In this document: piece by piece, positions 1-5,413 of the stretch
Layout: each line of letters opens with the position of its first letter
Position numbering within the stretch: the stretch's first letter is position 1
From: CAYLZN01 sp964387935
GTDB lineage: Bacteria > Acidobacteriota > Vicinamibacteria > Vicinamibacterales > JAFNAJ01
Length of the DNA: 5,842 bases
Assembly: GCA_964387935.1 (NCBI GenBank)
Contig: CAYLZN010000352.1
Location: forward strand, 1-5,842
Direction of reading: 5' to 3'
Program-made: the position numbers and the translations under genes
The notes under the pieces: model-generated
What the model was told of the DNA's origin: nothing
Database searches by the model: none
The model's input: only the letters and a program-made list of their open reading frames with translations

Positions 1-294
1 ATCGTCGCCGCCGGCGAGACACGCCGCGGCAAACCCGCTCCAGACCCGTACGTGCGAGCGGTTGAGGGGCTCAGGGAGGTCGGGGGCCTGCCCGAGGGCA
101 GCGACGGAACCAGCCGTTGCGTCGCGATCGAGGATTCGCGATGGGGACTGGTGTCGGCCAGGGACGCCGGCCTCCGCTGCGTCGGCATCACCACGGCGTA
201 CACCGCCGCAGAACTCGACGTTGCGGATCTCGTCGTCGATCGGCTCGAGGAACTGACCCTCGAGCGTCTGAACCAACTGGTGAGCGGCACGTGA
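1..294 (+). CDS. HAD-superfamily hydrolase, C-terminal part (5' end outside window)
   Basis: The 97 visible residues are the C-terminal part of a haloacid-dehalogenase-type phosphatase or phosphomutase, a cytosolic enzyme that moves phosphoryl groups via an aspartyl-phosphate. Visible residue 11 lies in a GKPAPDPY segment, the usual setting of the motif III lysine. Visible residues 41-57 read VAIEDSRWGLVSARDAG, the classic motif IV with acidic pair E44-D45 that helps bind Mg2+. The tail, with ADLVVDRLEEL, is typical of the beta-phosphoglucomutase/phosphoglycolate-phosphatase-like branch. The catalytic DxD of motif I and the cap domain lie upstream of the window, so the substrate cannot be inferred. 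The reading frame is open from base 1, so an internal GTG at 52 is not the real start. The stop TGA overlaps the next gene's GTG, which suggests co-translation. The family call is firm; the exact activity is unknown. Confidence 0.88.
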   Translation: MVAAGETRRGKPAPDPYVRAVEGLREVGGLPEGSDGTSRCVAIEDSRWGLVSARDAGLRCVGITTAYTAAELDVADLVVDRLEELTLERLNQLVSGT

Positions 295-1178
295 TCGCGC
301 CCGGTCGGATCGAGGCCTTCCTGGAGGCCGCTGAAAGCCCCTACGAGGCTGACCTCCCGCGGGCAGCGTTGACGCTGCCGCTCCTCGAGTACCGCCATTT
401 CGATCCCGCCCGGTCCCTGGGACAGCTCATGCGGCTCGGCGCGCTGGCGACCGCCCGCATCGAGCAGCTCGGCACCATGGCGAGCGCGCACGCGCGGATC
501 GACGCACTGAACACGCTGCTCTTCGAAGACGAAGGGTTCCAGGGGAATGCGGCCCGCTACGAGGATCCTCGCAACAGCTTCCTGAACGACGTCCTCGACC
601 GGAAGACCGGCATTCCCATCAGCCTGGCGATCGTCTACCTCGAGGTGGGCCGGCAGGCGGGTCTGCTCCTCGAAGGCGTGAACTTCCCCGGCCATTTCCT
701 CGTGCGTTGCCGGCCGGGGTCCCGGGATCCCGAGGGCCCGCGTGAGATCATCATCGATCCCTTCCACCAGGGCGCGCTCCTGTCGGAGGCCGACTGCCGG
801 CAGATGCTCCGCCGATACCTGGGCGACGACGCGGTGTTCGACCGACGGTTGATGGCCACGGCTGACAAGCGGGACATCCTGGTGCGGATGCTGCAGAACC
901 TCAAACGCCTCTACGTGAGCATGCGGTCGTTCCCCCAGGCCCGCGCTGCGGTCGATCTGCTGCTCGCCCTGCGCCCCTTCGACTACGGCGAACTCCGCGA
1001 CCGGGGACTCCTCTCCTACCACCAGCAGGACTACCAGGCGGCGCTGCGGGATCTGGAGGCGTATTTCCGGTCCGCCCCGAGAGTTTCGCCCGACGCCGAC
1101 CCCGAGCAGCGCGAGGAGCACCACGAGGTGTGGGAGCACCTGAAGTCGCTGCGCCGGCGGGTGGCGGGACTGAATTGA
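291..1178 (+). CDS. SirB1-type transglutaminase-like/TPR protein
   Basis: A 295-residue protein of the SirB1 family, which joins a degenerate transglutaminase-like core to C-terminal tetratricopeptide-like helices. Its biochemical role is poorly defined. The core spans roughly residues 30-180. NSFLNDVLDRKTGIPISLAIVYLE at about 95-118 (quoted as the segment's key residues N95, G107, P109, S111) sits where true transglutaminases carry the nucleophilic Cys; here Ser111 stands there. PGHFLVR contains His135 and IIIDPFHQG contains Asp156, so two triad positions remain. Residues 193-260 are helical and TPR-like (LKRLYVSMRSFPQARAA, then RPFDYGELRDRGLL). A charged tail rich in Glu and Arg follows. 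GTG at 291 is chosen because it overlaps the HAD stop as GTGA and gives a length near that of E. coli SirB1. The frame stays open further upstream, but that part would lie over the HAD gene. No signal peptide is seen, so it is probably cytosolic. Confidence 0.88.
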   Translation: MIAPGRIEAFLEAAESPYEADLPRAALTLPLLEYRHFDPARSLGQLMRLGALATARIEQLGTMASAHARIDALNTLLFEDEGFQGNAARYEDPRNSFLNDVLDRKTGIPISLAIVYLEVGRQAGLLLEGVNFPGHFLVRCRPGSRDPEGPREIIIDPFHQGALLSEADCRQMLRRYLGDDAVFDRRLMATADKRDILVRMLQNLKRLYVSMRSFPQARAAVDLLLALRPFDYGELRDRGLLSYHQQDYQAALRDLEAYFRSAPRVSPDADPEQREEHHEVWEHLKSLRRRVAGLN

Positions 1179-1180
1179 CG

Positions 1181-1264
1181 GGCTCAAGGCTCAAGGCGCA
1201 GGGCTCAAGGCCCAGGGCTCAAGGCGCAGGGCTCAAGGCACAGGGCTCACGGCTCGAGGTGCAG
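1181..1264. repeat. Tandem heptamer array, 12 copies of GGCNCAR-like unit
   Basis: Twelve consecutive 7-bp units fill 84 bp, starting two bases after the SirB1 stop. In order they are GGCTCAA twice, GGCGCAG, GGCTCAA, GGCCCAG, GGCTCAA, GGCGCAG, GGCTCAA, GGCACAG, GGCTCAC, GGCTCGA and GGTGCAG. The middle behaves as a 14-bp double unit in which GGCTCAA alternates with GGCNCAG. Copies diverge at the 3' end, as expected of an ageing slippage array. The period is not a multiple of three, and a coding role is unlikely. Confidence 0.93.
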
Positions 1265-1267
1265 TAC

Positions 1268-1303
1268 GGGGGGCGACCCCCGGGTCTTCTTCCTTCCTGT
1301 TTT
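1268..1303 (+). terminator. Possible weak terminator after the HAD-SirB1 pair
   Basis: G-run 1269-1273 can pair with C-run 1277-1281 around a three-base CGA loop. Alternatively, GACCC at 1275-1279 can pair with GGGTC at 1282-1286. A pyrimidine-rich stretch follows and ends in TGTTTT at 1298-1303. The stem is short and the T-run is distant, so this is tentative. Nothing else between SirB1 and the receptor looks more like a terminator. Confidence 0.28.
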
Positions 1304-1346
1304 ACATAACGAGCGCCCGGTTTCTCAAAGACAACATCGCGGCAAC

Positions 1347-1384
1347 TGGTTGTTGAACCAAAGCATTGGATCAGCCCGATCCAA
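1347..1384. promoter_or_regulatory. Cluster of three overlapping dyads (candidate regulator site)
   Basis: Three inverted repeats overlap in 38 bp. TGGTT (1347-1351) pairs with AACCA (1356-1360), CCAA (1358-1361) with TTGG (1366-1369), and TTGGATC (1366-1372) with GATCCAA (1378-1384) around a five-base AGCCC spacer. The last is a perfect 7-bp arm pair. The cluster lies about 200 bp upstream of the transcription start predicted from the sigma-54-like site, a plausible distance for an enhancer-binding activator. Function is inference. Confidence 0.4.
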
Positions 1385-1554
1385 AACCTCGGGTTCGCGG
1401 GCGTGAAGTGTCCCTTGCCGATCGCGCCTTCGTCGCAGCGCTGGCGAAGACGCACGGCGGCTGTGCCGGAATTGAGCGTTCGTCCCCGCGCCTTGGCCAG
1501 AAAGAGGCGCCGTTCAGTTCGAGCGGCCGCAATCCCCACAAACCCGAGCGCGGC

Positions 1555-1570
1555 TGGCACGCTGCGTGCT
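1555..1570 (+). promoter_or_regulatory. Sigma-54-like -24/-12 promoter for the receptor gene
   Basis: TGGCACG at 1555-1561 followed after four bases by GTGCT at 1566-1570 matches the RpoN consensus TGGCACG-N4-TTGCW at all but one position. The invariant GG (1556-1557) and GC (1568-1569) are separated by the required ten bases. The predicted start near 1581 leaves a leader of about 205 nt. The same DNA also contains TGCTACATT (1567-1575), which could act as an extended -10 for the housekeeping sigma factor, but no good -35 lies 17 bp upstream. Confidence 0.5.
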
Positions 1571-1602
1571 ACATTACGCCCTCGTAATTCCGTCTGTGCT
1601 TC

Positions 1603-1724
1603 GGGTGGGGTACTCCCTGCCCTCCTTCGTGTGTCGTAGGACGGCCTTCGCGGTCCGCCTTCCCAGGGGACCCATCGCTTGACCGCCGTCCTGCGTGCCG
1701 GTTTTCACGGACGGACGCCGGGTC
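1603..1724 (+). promoter_or_regulatory. Structured 5' leader of the receptor mRNA
   Basis: Several helices can form. GGGTGGGG (1603-1610) pairs with CCCTGCCC (1615-1622) around a TACT loop, including two G-U pairs. AGGACGGC (1638-1645) is perfectly complementary to GCCGTCCT (1685-1692), with GGTCC/GGACC (1652-1656, 1668-1672) nested inside. CCGTCC (1686-1691) can instead pair with a second GGACGG copy at 1709-1714, extended by GTG/CAC (1695-1697, 1706-1708) and GACC/GGTC (1681-1684, 1721-1724). The two pairings of 1686-1691 exclude each other. I do not recognise a known riboswitch class: no cobalamin-type conserved box is evident. The fold is read by eye, without energy calculation. Confidence 0.4.
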
Positions 1725-1770
1725 GCGTCGCGGCACTTGCCGGGCGCGGCTGGACTCACACACGTCGCGC

Positions 1771-1780
1771 AAGGAGGAGG
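1771..1780 (+). promoter_or_regulatory. Strong Shine-Dalgarno fixing the receptor start
   Basis: AAGGAGGAGG ends six bases before the ATG at 1787, and a secretion signal peptide begins right there. This selects that ATG over upstream in-frame starts such as the TTG at 1679, which would put 36 arginine-rich residues before the signal peptide. Its first seven bases are complementary to CCTCCTT at 1621-1627 in the leader. Confidence 0.85.
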
Positions 1781-1786
1781 ACTCGG

Positions 1787-4700
1787 ATGAGATTCCGCAC
1801 CACGTTCCTCGCGTCCCTGCTCGTCCTGACCTGCATGGTCGGCACGGGCACGGCGCAGCAGCAGACCGGCGCCATCGTCGGTCGCGTCGCCGACAACACC
1901 GGGGCCGTCCTGCCGGGCGCCACGGTGACCATCAGCGGGCCTGCGCTCATCCAGCCCCGCACGCTCGTCACGACGGAGACGGGCAGCTACCGCGCCCCGG
2001 ACCTGCCGATCGGCACCTACACGGTGAGGTTCGAGCTGCCGGGCTTCAAGACGGTCATCCGCGAGGACATCCGGCTGACGATCGGCTTCACGGCCGAGGT
2101 CAACGCGGACCTCGACGTATCGGCCGTCGAGGAGACGATCACGGTGAGCGGCGAGAGCCCCATCGTCGACACGAGGACGACTGCGGCCAAGACCACGTTC
2201 GACATCGAGACGCTGCAAAGCATCCCGTCGGCACGCGACCCGTGGGTCATGCTGGAACGAGCACCTGCCATTGCGATGGACCGGGTCAACGTCGGCGGCA
2301 CGCAGTCCGGCCAGCAGTCAGGTTACGTCTCGCGCGGCTCTGGCTCTGGCAACAACAAGTGGTCGATCGACGGCGTGGACATCACCGACATGTCGGCCAC
2401 CGGTGCCTCGCCCATCTACTACGACTTCGACATGCTGCAGGAAATGCAGGTGACCACGGGCGGCGCGGACGCGTCGCAGCAGACCGGTGGCGTCGGCATC
2501 AACTTCGTCACCCGCTCCGGCACGGATCGCTTCCGCGGGTCAGGTAGGTACTACCTTACCGACGACAGCATGCAGGGTGACAACATCACCGACGAGATCA
2601 GGCTGCAGCGCTCGGGATCGGGCGCCCCGATTCAGAACATCAAGGACTACGGCTTCGAGGTTGGCGGGCCGATCATGAAGGGCCGGCTCTGGTATTGGGG
2701 CAGCTACGGCATTCAGGACATCAAGGCCGGCATCGTGGGGTTCTACCTGCCGACGCCCGAATGCCAGCAGATGAAGAATGACCTCGCTGCCGATCCGCTG
2801 GCGCCCTACTCGACCGACGAGCAGCGCGCGTGCCTCGGCACGGATGGTACCGAACTGAAGAACTACAATTGGAAGATCAGCTGGGTGCCCTTCACGAACA
2901 ACCGGTTCAACTTCCAGAACACCTGGGCCGAGAAGTTCAAGAACGCGCGGAACGCCTCAGACACGCGGCCCCCGGAAACGACCTGGGTGCAGAGCGCGGT
3001 GACGAAGGATTACGGCACGTGGGGATGGGACGTCGGCCCGTCGCCGTTCTGGAAGGTCGGTGACCAGCACGTGATCAACGACCGCTGGCTGGTCGATTTC
3101 CAGTGGTCGCACCTCGGCAACAACTTCATCCTGGACTTCCAGGAACCCGCGCAGAACGAGATTCAGCCCACCTACGAGATCAGCTCGCCGGCGGGCCTGT
3201 ATGGGCGTTCATACAACCGTTCGGGCCCGTACATCCGTCCGACCACCAGCTACGACCTCACCACCAACTACTTCCTGCCGAGCGTGCTCGGTGGCGATCA
3301 TGCGTTCAAGGCGGGCTTCCGATATCGCACCGCACCGGCGCACTCCGAGACGCATTGGGGCGGGAACACCGTGGCGGCGTTCCGCAACGGGGTAGCGTCG
3401 GAGGCGCGGCTCTACCGTGATTCGGTCACCGATTACGACCTCAAGACCTGGGCGTTCTTTCTGCAGGATACCTACACGCTCAACCGGTTCACGTTCAACC
3501 TTGGCGTCCGGTTCGACCACCAGGACGACGAAGCGCTGACCTCGACGGTGCCAGCGCATCCCTTCGCGCCGCAGTGGTTGCCGAGCGTCACCTTCGCCGG
3601 TGCCGACTCGGACGTGACCTGGAACGACTGGTCGCCCCGTCTGGGGGTGAACTACGATCTCTCGGGCAGCGGCAAGACCATCCTTCGGTCGTCGTTCGCG
3701 GTGTACTACGGGCAGATGGCCCCAGGCTCGCTGGCTGGCATCCTGAATCCGGTCGGGGAGGCATCGATCTTCTTCCCTTGGAGAGACCTCAATGGCGACC
3801 AGACGGTCCAGGCCAATGAGGTGGATTACAACTGCTCCACTGGCGCGTCAACGGCCTGCTCGGCCACGACGCCCTGGCTCTCCTATAGTGGCAACTACGA
3901 CCCGAGGAACCCGGGCTTCGTGGGAACGGCGAACACGGTGGACCCTGGCGTCAAGAACGATCGCACCAGGGAGTTCATCGCGGGGTTCGACCACGAGTTG
4001 TTCAGGGGCTTTGCCGTGGGCGCCACGTACATCTGGCGCAAGTACGATCAATTCCGATGGGATGACCGGGTCAACTTCGGGAGCTCGGACTACAGGGCGG
4101 TCACCTACACGGCCCCAGCCACCTCGTGCCCCAACGTCGGCTCGCGGTGTGACACCGTTACTTACTACGAGCCAACCCGGTCGATTCCGTCGCTGCGGGT
4201 GCGCACGAACCAACCCGACTTCTACCGGAACTACAACGGGTTCGAGCTGTCGGCGATGAAGCGGTACGCCGATCGCTGGTCGGCAAGCATCAGCTACGCC
4301 TACAACGACGCTGTGGAGCACTACGATTCGCCAGCCTCGTACGAGGATCCAACCAACATCGAGCAGTCGAACGGCGGACAGTTCGCGCCGGAATCTGGCG
4401 GCAGCGGTATCGACAACATTTTCACGAACGCCAAGTGGTTGATCAAAGCTAACGGCATCTACACGATGTGGTGGGACATCGGCCTGGCCGCCAACATCCA
4501 ATACCGCCAGGGCTACCCGTACCCGCAGGCGATCCAGAGCCCGACCCGCGCCAACGGTGCGGGCCGAGCTACCGTGCTCCTCGATACGATGGGCGATGTC
4601 CGATTCGACAACCTATTCGTGGCGGACCTGCGCTTCGACAAGGCGTTCTCGTTCGGAACGCTCAAGCTCATTCCGAGCCTGGACATTTTCAACCTCACCA

Positions 4701-4813
4701 ACGCGAACACCGTGTTGGCGAGGGGGAGAATCCAGAACGCATCGAACGCGAACTACATCAGGGGCATTGTCGCGCCGCGGGTGATGAGGCTAGGCGTGCG
4801 CGTCACGTGGTGA
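1787..4813 (+). CDS. Oar-like TonB-dependent outer-membrane receptor
   Basis: A 1008-residue outer-membrane protein that would import a large substrate using TonB energy. Residues 1-23 form a signal peptide (RFR, then a hydrophobic stretch to VGTGTAQ) with cleavage likely near A23. Residues 27-112 are a carboxypeptidase-regulatory-like Ig domain (GAIVGRVADNTGAVLPGATVTI). ETITVSG at 116-122 is TonB-box-like. Residues about 130-245 form the plug, with IDGVDITD and GGVGINFVTRSGTDRFRGSG. The rest is a beta-barrel with alternating aromatic strands such as WAFFLQDTYTL and FNLGVRFDH. It ends in RLGVRVTW, with the C-terminal aromatic residue expected for BAM-mediated assembly. Oddities are an EF-hand-like loop (667-678) and close cysteine pairs C326/C349, C683/C691 and C781/C788. 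No SusD, TonB or enzyme gene is adjacent, so the substrate is unknown; Oar-like members are often tied to peptides or protein, but that is only family knowledge. The gene has its own leader and terminator. Confidence 0.93.
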   Translation: MRFRTTFLASLLVLTCMVGTGTAQQQTGAIVGRVADNTGAVLPGATVTISGPALIQPRTLVTTETGSYRAPDLPIGTYTVRFELPGFKTVIREDIRLTIGFTAEVNADLDVSAVEETITVSGESPIVDTRTTAAKTTFDIETLQSIPSARDPWVMLERAPAIAMDRVNVGGTQSGQQSGYVSRGSGSGNNKWSIDGVDITDMSATGASPIYYDFDMLQEMQVTTGGADASQQTGGVGINFVTRSGTDRFRGSGRYYLTDDSMQGDNITDEIRLQRSGSGAPIQNIKDYGFEVGGPIMKGRLWYWGSYGIQDIKAGIVGFYLPTPECQQMKNDLAADPLAPYSTDEQRACLGTDGTELKNYNWKISWVPFTNNRFNFQNTWAEKFKNARNASDTRPPETTWVQSAVTKDYGTWGWDVGPSPFWKVGDQHVINDRWLVDFQWSHLGNNFILDFQEPAQNEIQPTYEISSPAGLYGRSYNRSGPYIRPTTSYDLTTNYFLPSVLGGDHAFKAGFRYRTAPAHSETHWGGNTVAAFRNGVASEARLYRDSVTDYDLKTWAFFLQDTYTLNRFTFNLGVRFDHQDDEALTSTVPAHPFAPQWLPSVTFAGADSDVTWNDWSPRLGVNYDLSGSGKTILRSSFAVYYGQMAPGSLAGILNPVGEASIFFPWRDLNGDQTVQANEVDYNCSTGASTACSATTPWLSYSGNYDPRNPGFVGTANTVDPGVKNDRTREFIAGFDHELFRGFAVGATYIWRKYDQFRWDDRVNFGSSDYRAVTYTAPATSCPNVGSRCDTVTYYEPTRSIPSLRVRTNQPDFYRNYNGFELSAMKRYADRWSASISYAYNDAVEHYDSPASYEDPTNIEQSNGGQFAPESGGSGIDNIFTNAKWLIKANGIYTMWWDIGLAANIQYRQGYPYPQAIQSPTRANGAGRATVLLDTMGDVRFDNLFVADLRFDKAFSFGTLKLIPSLDIFNLTNANTVLARGRIQNASNANYIRGIVAPRVMRLGVRVTW

Positions 4814-4822
4814 GACATAGCA

Positions 4823-4860
4823 GGCGTACGGCGTACGGCGTACGACGTACGGCGGCGTAG
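4823..4860. repeat. Second tandem heptamer array, GGCGTAC unit
   Basis: Three perfect GGCGTAC units (4823-4843) are followed by GACGTAC (4844-4850), a three-base GGC slip and GGCGTAG (4854-4860). The array starts nine bases after the receptor stop and ends just before the terminator. It shares the 7-bp period, the GGC beginning and the position right after a stop codon with the array at 1181-1264, but not the unit sequence. Each unit places a GTAC palindrome every 7 bp. Confidence 0.88.
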
Positions 4861-4870
4861 GGCTCCCCGC

Positions 4871-4910
4871 GGGGCAGCCGACCTCACGGTCGGCTGCCCC
4901 GTTGGTTTTT
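4871..4910 (+). terminator. Intrinsic terminator of the receptor gene
   Basis: GGGGCAGCCGACC (4871-4883) and its perfect 13-bp complement (4888-4900) enclose a TCAC loop. GTTGG then TTTTT (4906-4910) follow. The U-run is set five bases from the stem, slightly far but typical enough. There is no T-run on the other side, so it should act on plus-strand transcripts only. Just upstream, GGCT-CCCC (4861-4868) could pair with GGGG and AGCC (4871-4879), giving a competing smaller hairpin. Confidence 0.88.
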
Positions 4911-5048
4911 GCGCTCGTGCGCCACCTTCGAGGCGGTAGCGAGCGCGGTATGAACCGGGACCTCAGCGGCGAGGGAAACGACGCGGCACGGGCCTCGCGC
5001 CGCGAACACCGGTCGCCTCCGATCCCGCCTTGCTTACGCGTGGGATCG
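4911..5048. other. Hairpin-rich non-coding element abutting the broken toxin
   Basis: Three stem-loops are visible in 138 bp. GCGCTCG (4911-4917) pairs with CGAGCGC (4940-4946) and encloses a second imperfect stem with a TTCGA loop. CGCGGC (4982-4987) pairs with GCCGCG (4999-5004). CGATCCCGC (5020-5028) pairs with 5040-5048 over nine positions, including one G-U. The last stem sits where toxin similarity ends. No protein domain is recognised in any frame. It could be a dispersed structured repeat or decayed DNA; the sequence alone does not decide. Confidence 0.42.
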
Positions 5049-5146
5049 ACCTTCAGGAGCGCGTGGCTCCGGTCGGCCAGTTCACGGACTTCTTTGGGCA
5101 ACCCCTCGTAGCAACGCCAGAAACGCGGGGTCGCGAAGTGCTTCAC
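5039..5146 (-). pseudogene. Truncated RelE/ParE-like toxin gene, 5' remnant
   Basis: Starting with GTG at 5146 and overlapping the antitoxin stop as GTGA, the first 36 residues (VKHFATPRFWRCYEGLP, then KEVRELADRSHALLKVDPT) resemble the N-terminus of small RelE/ParE-superfamily toxins, usually about 85-95 residues, that inhibit translation or gyrase. In the family this is followed by a strand with a conserved aromatic/arginine core and a C-terminal WIG-like segment; none of that appears here in any minus-strand frame. The frame stays open to 4790, but those residues are translated from the hairpin element, the receptor terminator, the second heptamer array and the end of the receptor gene, so they cannot be a native toxin C-terminus. 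I interpret it as a 3'-truncated, probably inactive toxin. Recognition is from memory of the family, without a search. Confidence 0.55.
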
Positions 5147-5349
5147 AGCGCTTTCGTCCGACCCGACCGGTGATCCCGCTGTGCCTCACGAATCATCACA
5201 TCGAGTCGCCCCGCGGACGCGTCCGCCTCGAGTTGACGATCCCACACCGCCGAGTCGTACCGCACGAACCAGTTGCGAAACCGCACCAGGTCCCCCGTTG
5301 GGAGGCGCTTCACCGCTCCCCTGATTTCGGCAACTGTCACCATGGCCAC
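5143..5349 (-). CDS. Small antitoxin-like protein of a type II toxin-antitoxin module
   Basis: A 68-residue acidic-helical protein. Its N-terminal part (VTVAEIRGAVKRLPTGDLVRFRNWF) has the look of EIxxAIxxLPxxELxxFRxWF antitoxin partners. The middle has the WDRQLEADASAGRLD segment, and the end has the EAxxDHxxGRTKAL pattern often seen just upstream of RelE/ParE-like toxins. It would bind and neutralise the toxin and possibly repress its own promoter. GTG at 5349 is preferred because GAGG (minus strand, 5356-5359) lies six bases upstream; an ATG two codons later (5343) is twelve bases away and is the alternative, giving 66 residues. The stop overlaps the toxin start as GTGA. The protein looks intact although its toxin is truncated. 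No clear DNA-binding motif such as a helix-turn-helix is visible. Confidence 0.7.
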   Translation of the reverse strand: MAMVTVAEIRGAVKRLPTGDLVRFRNWFVRYDSAVWDRQLEADASAGRLDVMIREAQRDHRSGRTKAL

Positions 5350-5413
5350 AGGCTACCTCTACCACTGTGTTCCTGGCAACCTACAGACGGCCTGCTGGCG
5401 GCTTTGCGCCATG

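Larger units (their letters stand above)
1265..1786. other. Long non-coding region upstream of the receptor gene
   Basis: About 520 bp with no convincing gene on either strand. Short open frames here have no recognisable domain and run across the repeat array and the promoter-like site. Separately listed contents are a GC dyad with a pyrimidine tail (1268-1303), nested dyads (1347-1384), a sigma-54-like site (1555-1570), leader hairpins (1603-1724) and a Shine-Dalgarno (1771-1780). I see nothing specific in 1387-1550. Confidence 0.7.

Noticed and set aside
117..290. Upstream extension of the SirB1 reading frame
   Set aside because: It lies over the HAD gene in another frame, is arginine/histidine-rich and low in complexity, and the GTG at 291 gives the normal family length with a GTGA overlap.
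1181..1264. CRISPR array
   Set aside because: Units are 7 bp in direct contact with no spacers.
1219..1560. Minus-strand open frame of 113 codons between SirB1 and the receptor
   Set aside because: No recognisable domain, its end is translated from the heptamer array, and it covers the dyads and ends at the sigma-54-like site.
1366..1639. Short plus-strand open frames (73 and 78 codons) in the same gap
   Set aside because: They overlap each other in different frames, run through the promoter-like site and resemble no family I know.
1581..1786. Cobalamin or other known riboswitch in the receptor leader
   Set aside because: Helices are present but none of the conserved sequence boxes I know could be found.
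1787..1840. Lipoprotein signal at the receptor N-terminus (Cys16)
   Set aside because: The residue before Cys is Thr and the hydrophobic stretch continues past it to an ordinary cleavage site near A23, so no lipobox.
1574..2218. Minus-strand open frame of 214 codons opposite the receptor start
   Set aside because: Arg/Asp/Gly-rich antisense shadow of a high-GC gene; it covers the leader and the receptor signal peptide.
3848..4501. Minus-strand open frame of 217 codons opposite the receptor barrel
   Set aside because: Val/Arg-rich antisense shadow with no domain; the receptor frame on the plus strand is unambiguous.
4790..5038. C-terminal continuation of the toxin frame
   Set aside because: It translates the hairpin element, a terminator, a repeat array and the receptor 3' end, so it is unlikely to be real protein.
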